A stretch of 15,782 nucleotides of DNA from RHKX01 sp035695265 (GCA_035695265.1 DASSEM010000255.1:1-15782), one strand, 5' to 3'; positions 1 to 6,702 are shown, counted from the first letter of the stretch. A program made the numbers and translations. Notes: generated by a model not told the origin, from the letters alone.

Positions 1-77
1 TCGCTGCTCGCTGCTCGCTGCTCGCTGCTCGCTGCTCGCTGCTTGCTGCTTGCTGCTTGCTGCTTGCTGCTTGCTGC
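1..77. repeat. Heptanucleotide tandem repeat, 11 units
   Basis: Eleven perfect 7-bp units run without interruption from the left edge: six TCGCTGC (1-42) followed by five TTGCTGC (43-77). The two unit types differ only at the second base and form two homogeneous blocks rather than a mixture. The array ends 4 bp after the stop codon of the minus-strand SRPBCC gene (82-84) and probably continues beyond the window. On the minus strand it reads GCAGCAA then GCAGCGA. No function is evident. Slipped-strand expansion of a short intergenic repeat is the simplest explanation. A degenerate relative with the same C-to-T block order occurs inside the kgd-type gene at 5846-5880. Confidence 0.95.
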
Positions 78-81
78 GCTT

Positions 82-504
82 CTACGCGGCGGTCTCGACC
101 TGCGCCAGGCCCTTCGTGATGTTGCGCTTCAAGCCCTGGGCGACGATGAAGTCGAGGCCGGGGAGCTTCGAGGAGAAGGCGATCTCGTAATGGAGGTGGG
201 TGCCGTCGCCCTCGCGGGTGAAGCGCATCTCGCCCCGGTGGTCCTTCAGCGGTGAGCCCTTGGTGATCTCGTAGGCGATCAGCTCGTCGGGGACGAACTC
301 GGTCACGGTCTCCTCGAACGGCGGCGTCGGGCCGACCCGCAGCTCGCGCGCCGAGCCGACGCCGTTGCGATGCCCGTCGTTGCCGTCGCGGAGGCGCGTG
401 ATCTTCGCTCCGAGCAGGCCGGCGAGGTTCTCGTGCTCGGACAGGTAGGCGAAGACCCGGTCGGGGGGGAGGGCGTAATCGTGGTCGAAGATGAGGCGCT
501 GCAT
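82..504 (-). CDS. SRPBCC-family protein (polyketide cyclase/START-like fold)
   Basis: This encodes 140 residues starting MQRLIFDHDYAL. The sequence matches the small SRPBCC (Bet v1/START-like) helix-grip fold: an N-terminal strand with a PPDRVFAYLSE segment (start of the first helix), alternating beta strands through the middle (FEETVTEFVPDELIAYEI, then HLHYEIAF), and a long C-terminal helix (IVAQGLKRNITKGLAQVE). Such proteins bind hydrophobic ligands or act as cyclases; the substrate cannot be told from sequence. I chose ATG at 504. An in-frame TTG at 513 adds three residues, and neither start has a clear Shine-Dalgarno. The gene lies 35 bp downstream of the VOC gene on the same strand and is probably cotranscribed with it. 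Its stop abuts the heptanucleotide repeat at the left edge. Confidence 0.85.
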   Translation of the reverse strand: MQRLIFDHDYALPPDRVFAYLSEHENLAGLLGAKITRLRDGNDGHRNGVGSARELRVGPTPPFEETVTEFVPDELIAYEITKGSPLKDHRGEMRFTREGDGTHLHYEIAFSSKLPGLDFIVAQGLKRNITKGLAQVETAA

Positions 505-539
505 GGCGCGCAATCCAATCAGGTCGCGCCCGGGGCCGC

Positions 540-926
540 TCAGGGGAGCGGGTCGTAGGTGCCGAAGCTCCAGAGGTTGCCCTCGGGGTCCCGCGCCGAG
601 TAGTCGCGCGAGCCGTAGTCCTGGTCGGCGAGCTCGAAGACGATCTCGGCCCCGGCCGCGACGGCGCGGTCGTGATGGCCGTCAGCGTCGTCGACGCTCA
701 CGTAGCACCACGCTTTCCCGGCGTGCTCGCCGAAGCGCTCGATCGCTTCGTCGGTCTCCTCGCCGAACATGATCGTCGAATCGCCCCAGCGCATCTCGAC
801 GTGGGCGAGGCTGCCGTCCTCGTTCTCGTGCGACGCCACCCGCTCGAACCCGAACGCCTCCTCGAGCCAGTCGGCCGCCACGGCGGCATCGCGGTAGCGG
901 AGCGAGGGGAAGATGTGGTTGGCCAT
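540..926 (-). CDS. VOC-family protein (glyoxalase/bleomycin-resistance fold)
   Basis: This encodes 128 residues, the usual size of a single vicinal-oxygen-chelate unit made of two beta-alpha-beta-beta-beta modules. The first module begins IFPSLRYRDAAVAADWLEEAFGF. The second ends with the family hallmark DYGSRDYSARDPEGNLWSFG, where a conserved acidic residue before the final strand often contributes to a metal site. Family members are lyases, dioxygenases or drug-binding proteins; the substrate here is unknown. The start is firm: AGGAGG at 934-939 lies 7 nt before the ATG. A TAGCCT hexamer at 963-968 gives it a possible promoter of its own. It is followed by the SRPBCC gene and preceded by an AraC regulator on the same strand, a plausible small regulated unit. 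Confidence 0.9.
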   Translation of the reverse strand: MANHIFPSLRYRDAAVAADWLEEAFGFERVASHENEDGSLAHVEMRWGDSTIMFGEETDEAIERFGEHAGKAWCYVSVDDADGHHDRAVAAGAEIVFELADQDYGSRDYSARDPEGNLWSFGTYDPLP

Positions 927-933
927 GGAGCTG

Positions 934-968
934 CCTCCTGCGATCGGGTGCTTGCTCCGAGCAGGCTA
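934..968 (-). promoter_or_regulatory. Candidate -10 and Shine-Dalgarno of the VOC gene
   Basis: On the minus strand TAGCCT (plus 963-968) matches the actinobacterial TANNNT -10. The gap from the hexamer to the ATG is 36 nt and contains AGGAGG (934-939) at 7-nt spacing. No convincing -35 is visible. The same 36-nt gap is seen upstream of 6703 (plus) and 10144 (minus). Confidence 0.5.
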
Positions 969-1016
969 GGGCGCCGCCCCCACCGCGTCTTGAACGGATG
1001 GGAACTGCTCGATCGC

Positions 1017-1835
1017 CTAAGCCCCGTAGCCGAGGCCCTCGCCGAGGGCGCTCGCGAGCAGGCGCGAGGGGGCGATCCCCCCGAACTCGGCGAAGTCGCG
1101 GTTCATGTGCGGCTGGTCGGCCCAGCCGCCGGCGGCCGCGGCCGCGGCGAGGTCGCGATCGCCGGCGCCGAGCCGCTCCAGCGCACGGGTGAAGCGGATG
1201 ATCCTCGCGGCGCGCTTCGGTGAGCAGCCGATCTGCTCGCCGAACCGCCTCGCGAGGTGACGGCGGCTGCAGCCGAGCCGCTCGCTGAGTGCGCCGACCG
1301 CGACCGTGCCCGCCGAGGCCTGGAGCATCGACCACGCGTAGTCGACCTCGGGGCTGGGCGCTGCGCCCCGCTCGAGCAGGCCGAGAAGGCGGCACTCGAG
1401 AAGCTCGAGGGCGGCGACGGGCGAGGAGGACCCCGCCAGGAGCTCCTCGGTCTCCGCGACCCAGCCGCCGAGAACGTCGCCGAGGGGGACGACGACCGTA
1501 TCCAGCTCGTTCAGCGGCACGCCGAGGATGCGGCGGGCGAGCCGCGGGTCGAGGTCGACCTGGGCGCCGGTCGAGACCCCGCTCGTCTCGGTCAAGCCCC
1601 AGGCGCCGTTCATGGGCGCGATGAAGCTCGCGCACCGGTGCCGCGCCTCGCCGGGGCCGCTCACCGCGATCGGGGAGCCGAGGTTGAAGATCAGGGTCAC
1701 GCAGTCCTGCGCCGGCTCCCGGCGGGCGATCGTTCCGCCCGCTGCCCGCTCCTCCCAGTGGACGAAGCAGCGGACCCCGTCGCGCAGCGGCGGCGCCGGC
1801 GTCCGGCAGGCCATCCGTGAGCTGATCGCGCTCAT
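1017..1835 (-). CDS. AraC-family transcriptional regulator
   Basis: This encodes 272 residues. The N-terminal half (about 1-150) resembles the ligand-sensing domain of AraC regulators of the DUF6597 type, with a stretch PAQDCVTLIFNLGSPIAVSG and a later DPRLARRILGVPLNEL. The C-terminal domain has two helix-turn-helix units: ALSERLGCSRRHLARRFGEQ (about 182-201) followed by GCSPKRAARIIRFTRAL, and a second unit near 228-250 ending HMNRDFAEFGGIAPSRLL. It should act as a cytoplasmic DNA-binding activator or repressor; the effector is unknown. The start at 1835 overlaps the DUF3817 stop as ATGA, implying translational coupling. ATG at residue 8 is an alternative start. The VOC and SRPBCC genes immediately downstream are natural candidates for its targets, but that is inference. 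Confidence 0.9.
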   Translation of the reverse strand: MSAISSRMACRTPAPPLRDGVRCFVHWEERAAGGTIARREPAQDCVTLIFNLGSPIAVSGPGEARHRCASFIAPMNGAWGLTETSGVSTGAQVDLDPRLARRILGVPLNELDTVVVPLGDVLGGWVAETEELLAGSSSPVAALELLECRLLGLLERGAAPSPEVDYAWSMLQASAGTVAVGALSERLGCSRRHLARRFGEQIGCSPKRAARIIRFTRALERLGAGDRDLAAAAAAGGWADQPHMNRDFAEFGGIAPSRLLASALGEGLGYGA

Positions 1836-2179
1836 CGCGCCGCCCCCGCCTCCGGGGCGCCGTCGCGGCGCTCGATCCACTCGATTCCGATCACGCTGCC
1901 GACCGGGCCGGCCGGGGTGAGGGTCGCGGCGAACAGCCAGAACGGCGCCTCGCGGCGCATGATCGCGACCCAGAGCAGCAGGCAAAGGGCGATGTATCCG
2001 ATCCCATGGCTCAACCCGAAGACGAACGTCGCTCCCTCGAGACCCGGTGCAATCCAGACCACCAGCAGGCCGATGAAGATCGCGAGCTCGACGAACGAGA
2101 CCCGCTTCACCCAGGTCCACAGCGGCCCCGGAGCGCGCGGCCGGAACTCGCGCTCGCCGTCGACGGTCACGTCGGTCAT
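1832..2179 (-). CDS. DUF3817-type integral membrane protein
   Basis: This encodes 115 residues with three predicted membrane segments at about 27-44, 51-74 and 78-98, a short charged N-terminus (MTDVTVDGEREFRPRAP) and a hydrophilic tail. The GLSHGIGYIALCLLL stretch around His58 matches the G..HG motif typical of DUF3817 membrane proteins, and VSFVELAIFIGLLV matches the usual first helix. The function of the family is unknown. The ATG has no Shine-Dalgarno, but TAGCCT lies 7 nt upstream, so the message may be leaderless. The gap to the stop of the upstream 2-oxoglutarate dehydrogenase gene is only 15 nt, so read-through transcription is also possible. Its TGA overlaps the ATG of the AraC gene (ATGA), tying the two together. 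Confidence 0.85.
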   Translation of the reverse strand: MTDVTVDGEREFRPRAPGPLWTWVKRVSFVELAIFIGLLVVWIAPGLEGATFVFGLSHGIGYIALCLLLWVAIMRREAPFWLFAATLTPAGPVGSVIGIEWIERRDGAPEAGAAR

Positions 2180-2186
2180 GACCGGG

Positions 2187-2215
2187 AGGCTAGATCAGGC
2201 GGTCAGCGCCGTCAG
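2187..2215 (-). promoter_or_regulatory. Candidate promoter of DUF3817-araC, leaderless
   Basis: The minus-strand -10 TAGCCT (plus 2187-2192) lies 7 nt before the ATG at 2179. A partial -35, CTGACG (plus 2210-2215), is exactly 17 bp upstream. The -35 lies inside the last codons of the upstream kgd-type gene. The short gap predicts transcription starting at or next to the A of ATG. Confidence 0.5.
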
Positions 2216-5200
2216 CACGATCCGCTCCTGCTCGGTGCGGTGTGCCGCCGGGTAGCCCTCCGAGGGGCTCGCCCGCTCCGGCCGGCCGACGTAGCGGATC
2301 GGGGTCTTCTCGCCGATCGCGTCGGGCAGGCGCCAGCGCATCGACGGCCAGCAGCCCATGTTCGCCGGCTCCTCCTGGACCCAGACGATCTCCTCGAGGT
2401 TCGGGTAGCCGGCGGCGAGCTCGGCGATGTAGCTCTTCGGGAACGGATAGACGAGCTCGGCCCGAGCGATCGCGACGGTGCTCGCATCGGCTCGGCGGTC
2501 ATGGCCCTCGAGGTCGTAGTAGATGCGCCCGGAGCAGAGGACGAGCCGCTTGATCTCCTCGGGACGCTGCGAGGCGTCGGGGTCGTCGATCACGTACTTG
2601 AACGTCCCCTCGGTGAGGTCGTCCAGCTTCGACGCGGCGTCGGCGAGCCGCAGCAGCCCCTTCGGCGTGAAGACGACCATCGGCCGGGCCTTCTTGATCC
2701 GAGCCTGGCGGCGCAGCAGGTGGAAGTACTGGGCGGCGGTGGTCGGGTTGGCGAGTCGCATGTTGCCCTCGGCGCCGAGCTGCATGAAGCGCTCGATTCG
2801 GGCACTCGAGTGCTCCGGGCCGGCGCCCTCGTAGCCGTGCGGGAGCAGCAGCGTCAGCCGCGTGGTCTGGCCCCACTTCGACTCGCCGGCGGCGATGAAC
2901 TGGTCGATGATCACCTGGGCGGCGTTGTCGAAGTCGCCGAACTGCGCCTCCCAGAGGATCAGGCTCTCCGGCGAGGCGGCCGCGTAGCCGTACTCGAACC
3001 CCAAGGTCGCGTTCTCCGACAGCGGGCTGTTGTGGATCTCGAACGGGGCCAGCGCGCCGGAGAGGTTCTGGATCGGCGCGTAGGTGAGCCCGGTCTTCTC
3101 GTCGTGGAGGACGAGGTGGCGGTTGGAGAAGGTGCCGCGCTCGGTGTCCTGGCCGGTCAGGCGGATGTGGGTGCCCTCGGTGAGAAGCGACGCGAACGCG
3201 AGCGCCTCCGCGTGGGCGAACTCGATCGGGCCCTCGTCGAGGATCTCACGCCGCCGGTCGAGCGGCTTGCGGAGCTTGCGATGCAAGGTGAAGCTGTCGG
3301 GGAAGCTGATGAGCTCGTCGTTGAGCGCCCGCAGGCGCTTGGTCGAGACCTTCGTCTCGACCGCCGGGCTCTTCGACCGGTCGAGCTCGCCCGTCCCGCC
3401 GGTGATCGTCGGGTCCTCGAACTCGCCCGCCTCGATCTTCGCCCGCAGCGACTTCAGGATCCCGCTGAGCTCGTCGTGGCGCTCGGAGCCGACGTCCTCG
3501 ACCTCGTCAGCGGTGACGACCCCCTCCTCGATCAGCCGCTGCGCGTAGATCTCGCTGAGCGGCGGGTGCTCCTTGATTCGCGCCGCCTGCTCGGGCTGGG
3601 TGTAGGCGGGCTCGTCGGTCTCGTTGTGGCCGTAGCGCCGGTAGCCGATCACGTCGATGACGACGTCGCGGCCGAACTTCACGCGGTAGGCCATCGCCAG
3701 CCGGGTCGCCGCGATGCAGCCCTCGACGTCGTCGGCGTTGACGTGGATGATCGGGACGTTGAATCCCTTCGCCATGTCGGCGGCGTACGGCGTCGAGCGG
3801 CCGTCCTGGGGGTCGGTCGTGAACCCCACCTGGTTGTCCTGGATGATGTGGATCGTGCCGCCGGTCGCGTAGCCGTCGAGCGACTGCAGGTTGAGCGTCT
3901 CGGCGACGACGCCCTGGCCGGGGAAGGCGGCATCGCCGTGGAGCAGCAGCGGCACCGCCACCTTGGCATCCAGGCGGATCTCGGGACCGGCCCGCTCGGT
4001 CTGGGCGGCGCGGGCGCCGCCGGTGACCACCGGATCGACGAACTCGAGGTGGGAGGGATTCGGGTAGAGGCGCATCCGCACGTCGCCCTCGGGCGATTCG
4101 AACAGGCCCTCGGCGCCGTGGTGGTACTTGACGTCGCCGGTGCCGCCGTGGCGCAGCGCGTCGGTCCGCTTGACGGCGTCGATCTGCTTGGCGCCCTCGA
4201 ACTCGGCCATGATCGACTCCAGCGAGCGCCCGAGGTTGTGGGCGAGGACCGAGAGGCGGCCGCGGTGGGCCATCCCGATCACGACCTGCTCGCCGCCCTC
4301 CTTGCGGGCGATCGTCGCGAGCTCGTCGATCATCGGCACGGTCGAGTCGAGCCCCTCGACCGAGAACATCTTCTGGCCGATGTAGGCCTTCTGGATGAAG
4401 CGCTCGAACTGGAAGACCTGGATCAGCCGCCGCAGCAGGCCGCGCTTCTCCTCTTTGTCGAGCGGGGTGCGGTGGGCGCCGGTCTCGATCATCTCGCGCA
4501 GCCAGACCCGCTGCTGGTGGGAGGAGAGGTGCTCGATCTGGTAGGCGATCGTGCCGCAGTAGGCCTCGCGCATCCGCGGCAGCGCTTCGAGCAGCGTCTC
4601 GCCGGGAACGCCGATCCGCAGGATCGACGCCGGGATCCGCCCCATCAGCTCCGGAGTCAGGTTGAGGTTCTCGGGCTCGAGCGCCGGATCGCCCTTGCCG
4701 TCGCCCTCGATCGGGTTCAGCCGCGCCGACAGGTGGCCGTGGGTCCGGTACGCCTTGAGCAGCGAGGTCGCCGCCTGGACCGCCTGCAGAAGATCCTCGC
4801 CCGGCGTCTCGTGGACGGCGCTGGGCGGCGCCGCGGTCGTCGGGGCGGCGGCGAGCGGCGGCGCCGAGGCGGAGCTCGCGTGCGCCATCGTGACGATGCC
4901 CGCTTCGAGCGAGAGCGCCCGGGCGACGTCTTCGTAGAACTCGTCGGCGCCGCTCAGGAGCTCGTCGATCCGGCGCAGGAACGAGCCCGACTCGGCCCCC
5001 TGGATGATCCGGTGGTCGTAGGTGGACGTCATCGTCATCACCTTCGAGACCCCGAGCGTCTTCAGCCGCTCGGGCGGCGAGTGCGACCACTCCGGCGGGT
5101 AGGCGATCGAGCCGGTGGCGACGATCGTCCCCTGGCCGCTCATCAGCCGCGGAACCGACGCGACCGTCCCGAGCCCGCCGGGGTTGGTCAGCGTGATGTT

Positions 5201-6514
5201 GGTGCCGACGAAGTCGTCGGCGGTGAGCGCGTTCTCGCGCGTCTTCCGGATCAGCTCCTCGTAGCGGGCGTGGAAGGAGTCGAACTCGAGCTCGTCGGCG
5301 GCGCGGATGCAGGGAACCATCAGGCTCCGTGAGCCATCCTTCTTCTCGACGTCGACGGCGATGCCGAGGTTGATCGCGCCGTGGTCGATGACGTTCGGCT
5401 TGCCGTCACGCTCCTCGTAGCTGCGCGCCATCGGCCGCCATTCCTTGCCCGCCTCGACGATCGCCCAGGCGATCAGATGGGTGAACGAGACCTTCATGCC
5501 GCGCTCCGACAGGGCGCCGTTCAAGGCCTTGCGCTTGGCGTCGAGCGTGTCGACGGTGAGCGTCCGGAACGAGGTCGCGGTCGGGATCGACCGGCTGGCC
5601 TCCATCGCCTTGACGAGCATCCCGGCCGGGCCGCGGAGCACCGTCGCCTCGCCCGCCGTCGTGGCCGGTCCGGCCCCGTTGCCCGCTTCCTTCGCCGCCA
5701 GCACGTCGGCCTTCATCACCCGTCCGCCGGCCCCGGTGCCGCTGACCGCCGAAAGATCGACCCCCTCGGCAGCCGCGATCCGCCGCGCCACCGGGGTCGC
5801 CTTCGAGTCGCCATCAACGGGCGCCTCCCCGCCGCCGGCCGCCGCCGGCTCCTCGCTCCTCGCTCCTTGCTCCTTGCTCGCCGCGGCCCCGGCCTCGATC
5901 CGCGCCAGCGCCTGCCCGACCGCGACCACGTCGTCGGGCTCGACGAGCGTCTCGATCACGGTCCCCGACACCGGCGCCGGCACCTCGGCGTCGACCTTGT
6001 CGGTCGATACCTCGACCATCGTCTCGCCCTCGCTCACCGCGTCGCCGGCCTGCTTCAGCCACTCGAGCACCGTGCCCTCGGTCACCGACTCGCCCATCTC
6101 GGGCATCACCAGCTCGACGGTCTCGCCGCCGCCGTCCTCTTCGCCGCCGTCCTCGCCGGGTGCGCCCTCCCCTGACGGTCCCTCGCCGAGGTCGGCGTCG
6201 CCCTCGCCGGTCTCGGTCCCGGCCGTCGCCGAGGAGGCCCCGTTACCCCTGCCTTCGGCGGTGCCCCCGGGCTCGATCTCGGCCAGCGCCTCGCCGACCT
6301 TGACGACGTCGTCGGGTCCCTTGAGGATCTTCGTCAACGTGCCCGAGGCGGGGGCCGGCACCTCGGCATCGACCTTGTCGGTCGAGACCTCGACCAGGCC
6401 GTCGCCCTCGCCGACCTCGTCACCCTCCTGCTTGAGCCACTCGAGCACCGTGCCCTCGGTCACCGACTCGCCCATCGCGGGCATCTCGACTTGAACGGTC
6501 TCGGTAGCGGCCAC
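2195..6514 (-). CDS. kgd: Single-chain 2-oxoglutarate dehydrogenase E2-E1 fusion with two lipoyl domains
   Basis: This encodes 1439 residues. Domain order: lipoyl 1 (about 7-82, STDK with Lys47), an acidic Gly/Glu-rich linker (83-130), lipoyl 2 (133-208, Lys173), a linker, the E3-binding domain (238-275, TPVARRIAAAEGVDLSAVSG), the E2 acyltransferase (about 291-538, active-site STYDHRIIQG with His501), an Ala/Pro linker (545-570), and E1 from about 572 to the end. E1 carries MAHRGRL (748-754) and HGDAAFPGQGVVAETLN (859-875), part of the thiamine-diphosphate site. The second part is collinear with mycobacterial Kgd and corynebacterial OdhA, including Gln in place of the second Asp of DHRxxDG. 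Those proteins lack lipoyl and E3-binding domains, so this is a complete E2 joined to E1. It should decarboxylate 2-oxoglutarate and make succinyl-CoA in the TCA cycle, with E3 in trans. The start is GTG without a Shine-Dalgarno; the next Met would cut into lipoyl 1. Confidence 0.95.
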   Translation of the reverse strand: MAATETVQVEMPAMGESVTEGTVLEWLKQEGDEVGEGDGLVEVSTDKVDAEVPAPASGTLTKILKGPDDVVKVGEALAEIEPGGTAEGRGNGASSATAGTETGEGDADLGEGPSGEGAPGEDGGEEDGGGETVELVMPEMGESVTEGTVLEWLKQAGDAVSEGETMVEVSTDKVDAEVPAPVSGTVIETLVEPDDVVAVGQALARIEAGAAASKEQGARSEEPAAAGGGEAPVDGDSKATPVARRIAAAEGVDLSAVSGTGAGGRVMKADVLAAKEAGNGAGPATTAGEATVLRGPAGMLVKAMEASRSIPTATSFRTLTVDTLDAKRKALNGALSERGMKVSFTHLIAWAIVEAGKEWRPMARSYEERDGKPNVIDHGAINLGIAVDVEKKDGSRSLMVPCIRAADELEFDSFHARYEELIRKTRENALTADDFVGTNITLTNPGGLGTVASVPRLMSGQGTIVATGSIAYPPEWSHSPPERLKTLGVSKVMTMTSTYDHRIIQGAESGSFLRRIDELLSGADEFYEDVARALSLEAGIVTMAHASSASAPPLAAAPTTAAPPSAVHETPGEDLLQAVQAATSLLKAYRTHGHLSARLNPIEGDGKGDPALEPENLNLTPELMGRIPASILRIGVPGETLLEALPRMREAYCGTIAYQIEHLSSHQQRVWLREMIETGAHRTPLDKEEKRGLLRRLIQVFQFERFIQKAYIGQKMFSVEGLDSTVPMIDELATIARKEGGEQVVIGMAHRGRLSVLAHNLGRSLESIMAEFEGAKQIDAVKRTDALRHGGTGDVKYHHGAEGLFESPEGDVRMRLYPNPSHLEFVDPVVTGGARAAQTERAGPEIRLDAKVAVPLLLHGDAAFPGQGVVAETLNLQSLDGYATGGTIHIIQDNQVGFTTDPQDGRSTPYAADMAKGFNVPIIHVNADDVEGCIAATRLAMAYRVKFGRDVVIDVIGYRRYGHNETDEPAYTQPEQAARIKEHPPLSEIYAQRLIEEGVVTADEVEDVGSERHDELSGILKSLRAKIEAGEFEDPTITGGTGELDRSKSPAVETKVSTKRLRALNDELISFPDSFTLHRKLRKPLDRRREILDEGPIEFAHAEALAFASLLTEGTHIRLTGQDTERGTFSNRHLVLHDEKTGLTYAPIQNLSGALAPFEIHNSPLSENATLGFEYGYAAASPESLILWEAQFGDFDNAAQVIIDQFIAAGESKWGQTTRLTLLLPHGYEGAGPEHSSARIERFMQLGAEGNMRLANPTTAAQYFHLLRRQARIKKARPMVVFTPKGLLRLADAASKLDDLTEGTFKYVIDDPDASQRPEEIKRLVLCSGRIYYDLEGHDRRADASTVAIARAELVYPFPKSYIAELAAGYPNLEEIVWVQEEPANMGCWPSMRWRLPDAIGEKTPIRYVGRPERASPSEGYPAAHRTEQERIVLTALTA
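5846..5880. repeat. Degenerate heptanucleotide repeat inside the E2 linker
   Basis: About five 7-bp units occur in succession: CGGCTCC, TCGCTCC, TCGCTCC, TTGCTCC, TTGCTCG. Because 7 is not a multiple of 3, successive units are read in different frames on the minus strand, giving the low-complexity linker ASKEQGARSEEP (about residues 212-223) between lipoyl 2 and the E3-binding domain. The unit differs from that at 1-77 by one base, and it shows the same order of TCG-type units followed by TTG-type units. Confidence 0.8.
6057..6098. repeat. 42-bp direct repeat, copy in lipoyl domain 2
   Basis: This is identical over 42 bp to 6435-6476, at an offset of 378 bp (126 codons), the distance between the two lipoyl lysines. 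On the minus strand it encodes MGESVTEGTVLEWL. Synonymous positions are also identical, which is more than protein constraint requires. Confidence 0.9.
6435..6476. repeat. 42-bp direct repeat, copy in lipoyl domain 1
   Basis: This is the partner of 6057-6098. Both copies encode the first strands of a lipoyl domain. Flanking bases differ at single positions (for example G at 6434 against C at 6056, and G at 6477 against T at 6099), so the identity is local. Confidence 0.9.
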
Positions 6515-6554
6515 CGGGGTCTAGGACGCTGTCGATGCTGGAATCACGGCGCTG

Positions 6555-6613
6555 ACACTGAGTGTATGCACCTGCGCTACCCGGCGGGCGACGAATTGCA
6601 ACCAACTATTGGT
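6555..6613. promoter_or_regulatory. Palindromes and candidate kgd -10 in the divergent intergenic region
   Basis: The 188 bp between the divergent kgd-type and acyl-CoA reductase genes hold a perfect palindrome ACACTGAGTGT (6555-6565) and an inverted repeat ACCAA-CTA-TTGGT (6601-6613). On the minus strand TACACT (plus 6561-6566) fits a TANNNT -10 for the kgd-type gene, 46 nt from its GTG, and overlaps the first palindrome. A regulator bound there could block this promoter. No -35 is recognisable. Confidence 0.35.
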
Positions 6614-6660
6614 CACAGCTCGTCGCTCGTCCGGCTTCCCGCCGGGCGGAGGCCAGCGTG

Positions 6661-6693
6661 TAGGGTCCGAGCCGGGTTTCGCGACTTCGGAGG
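6661..6693 (+). promoter_or_regulatory. Candidate -10 and Shine-Dalgarno of the acyl-CoA reductase
   Basis: TAGGGT (6661-6666) matches TANNNT and lies 36 nt before the ATG at 6703. GGAGG (6689-6693) lies 9 nt before that ATG but only 3 nt before an in-frame GTG at 6697, which decides the start in favour of the ATG. No good -35 is seen. Confidence 0.5.
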
Positions 6694-6702
6694 AACGTGA
6701 GC

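Noticed and set aside
1..77. CRISPR array
   Set aside because: The units are 7 bp and contiguous with no spacers.
43..255. A plus-strand open frame beginning in the heptamer repeat with a hydrophobic Leu/Ala N-terminus
   Set aside because: The apparent signal-like sequence is translation of the repeat itself, and the rest is antisense to the SRPBCC gene.
682..1635. A minus-strand open frame of 317 codons across the VOC and AraC genes
   Set aside because: It is extremely Arg-rich, spans two genes in another frame, and has no start signals.
1836..2120. A longer AraC regulator starting at 2120
   Set aside because: The extension is Arg/Pro-rich and overlaps the DUF3817 gene in another frame. 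The ATG at 1835 forms the ATGA coupling and begins the normal domain.
2006..5332. A plus-strand open frame of 1108 codons opposite the kgd-type gene
   Set aside because: It is an antisense frame held open by the GC-rich codon usage of kgd. Its Leu/Arg/Val/Asp-rich repetitive composition has no domain motifs, while the minus strand encodes recognisable lipoyl, E2 and E1 domains throughout.
5445..6494. A plus-strand Ser/Pro/Thr-rich open frame of 349 codons that could pass for a secreted or cell-wall protein
   Set aside because: It is the reverse strand of the lipoyl domains and Gly/Glu-rich linkers. Its internal repeats are the mirror of the two lipoyl domains, and no signal peptide or Shine-Dalgarno is present.
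2195..6514. The E2-E1 fusion being an assembly artefact
   Set aside because: The frame is continuous and the E2-to-E1 junction resembles that of Kgd/OdhA, which are natural fusions. The extra lipoyl domains are in frame with a regular linker.
6697..6702. GTG at 6697 as start of the acyl-CoA reductase
   Set aside because: The Shine-Dalgarno would be only 3 nt away. The ATG at 6703 has 9-nt spacing and gives the family-typical N-terminus of a few residues before the GxxGxxG motif.
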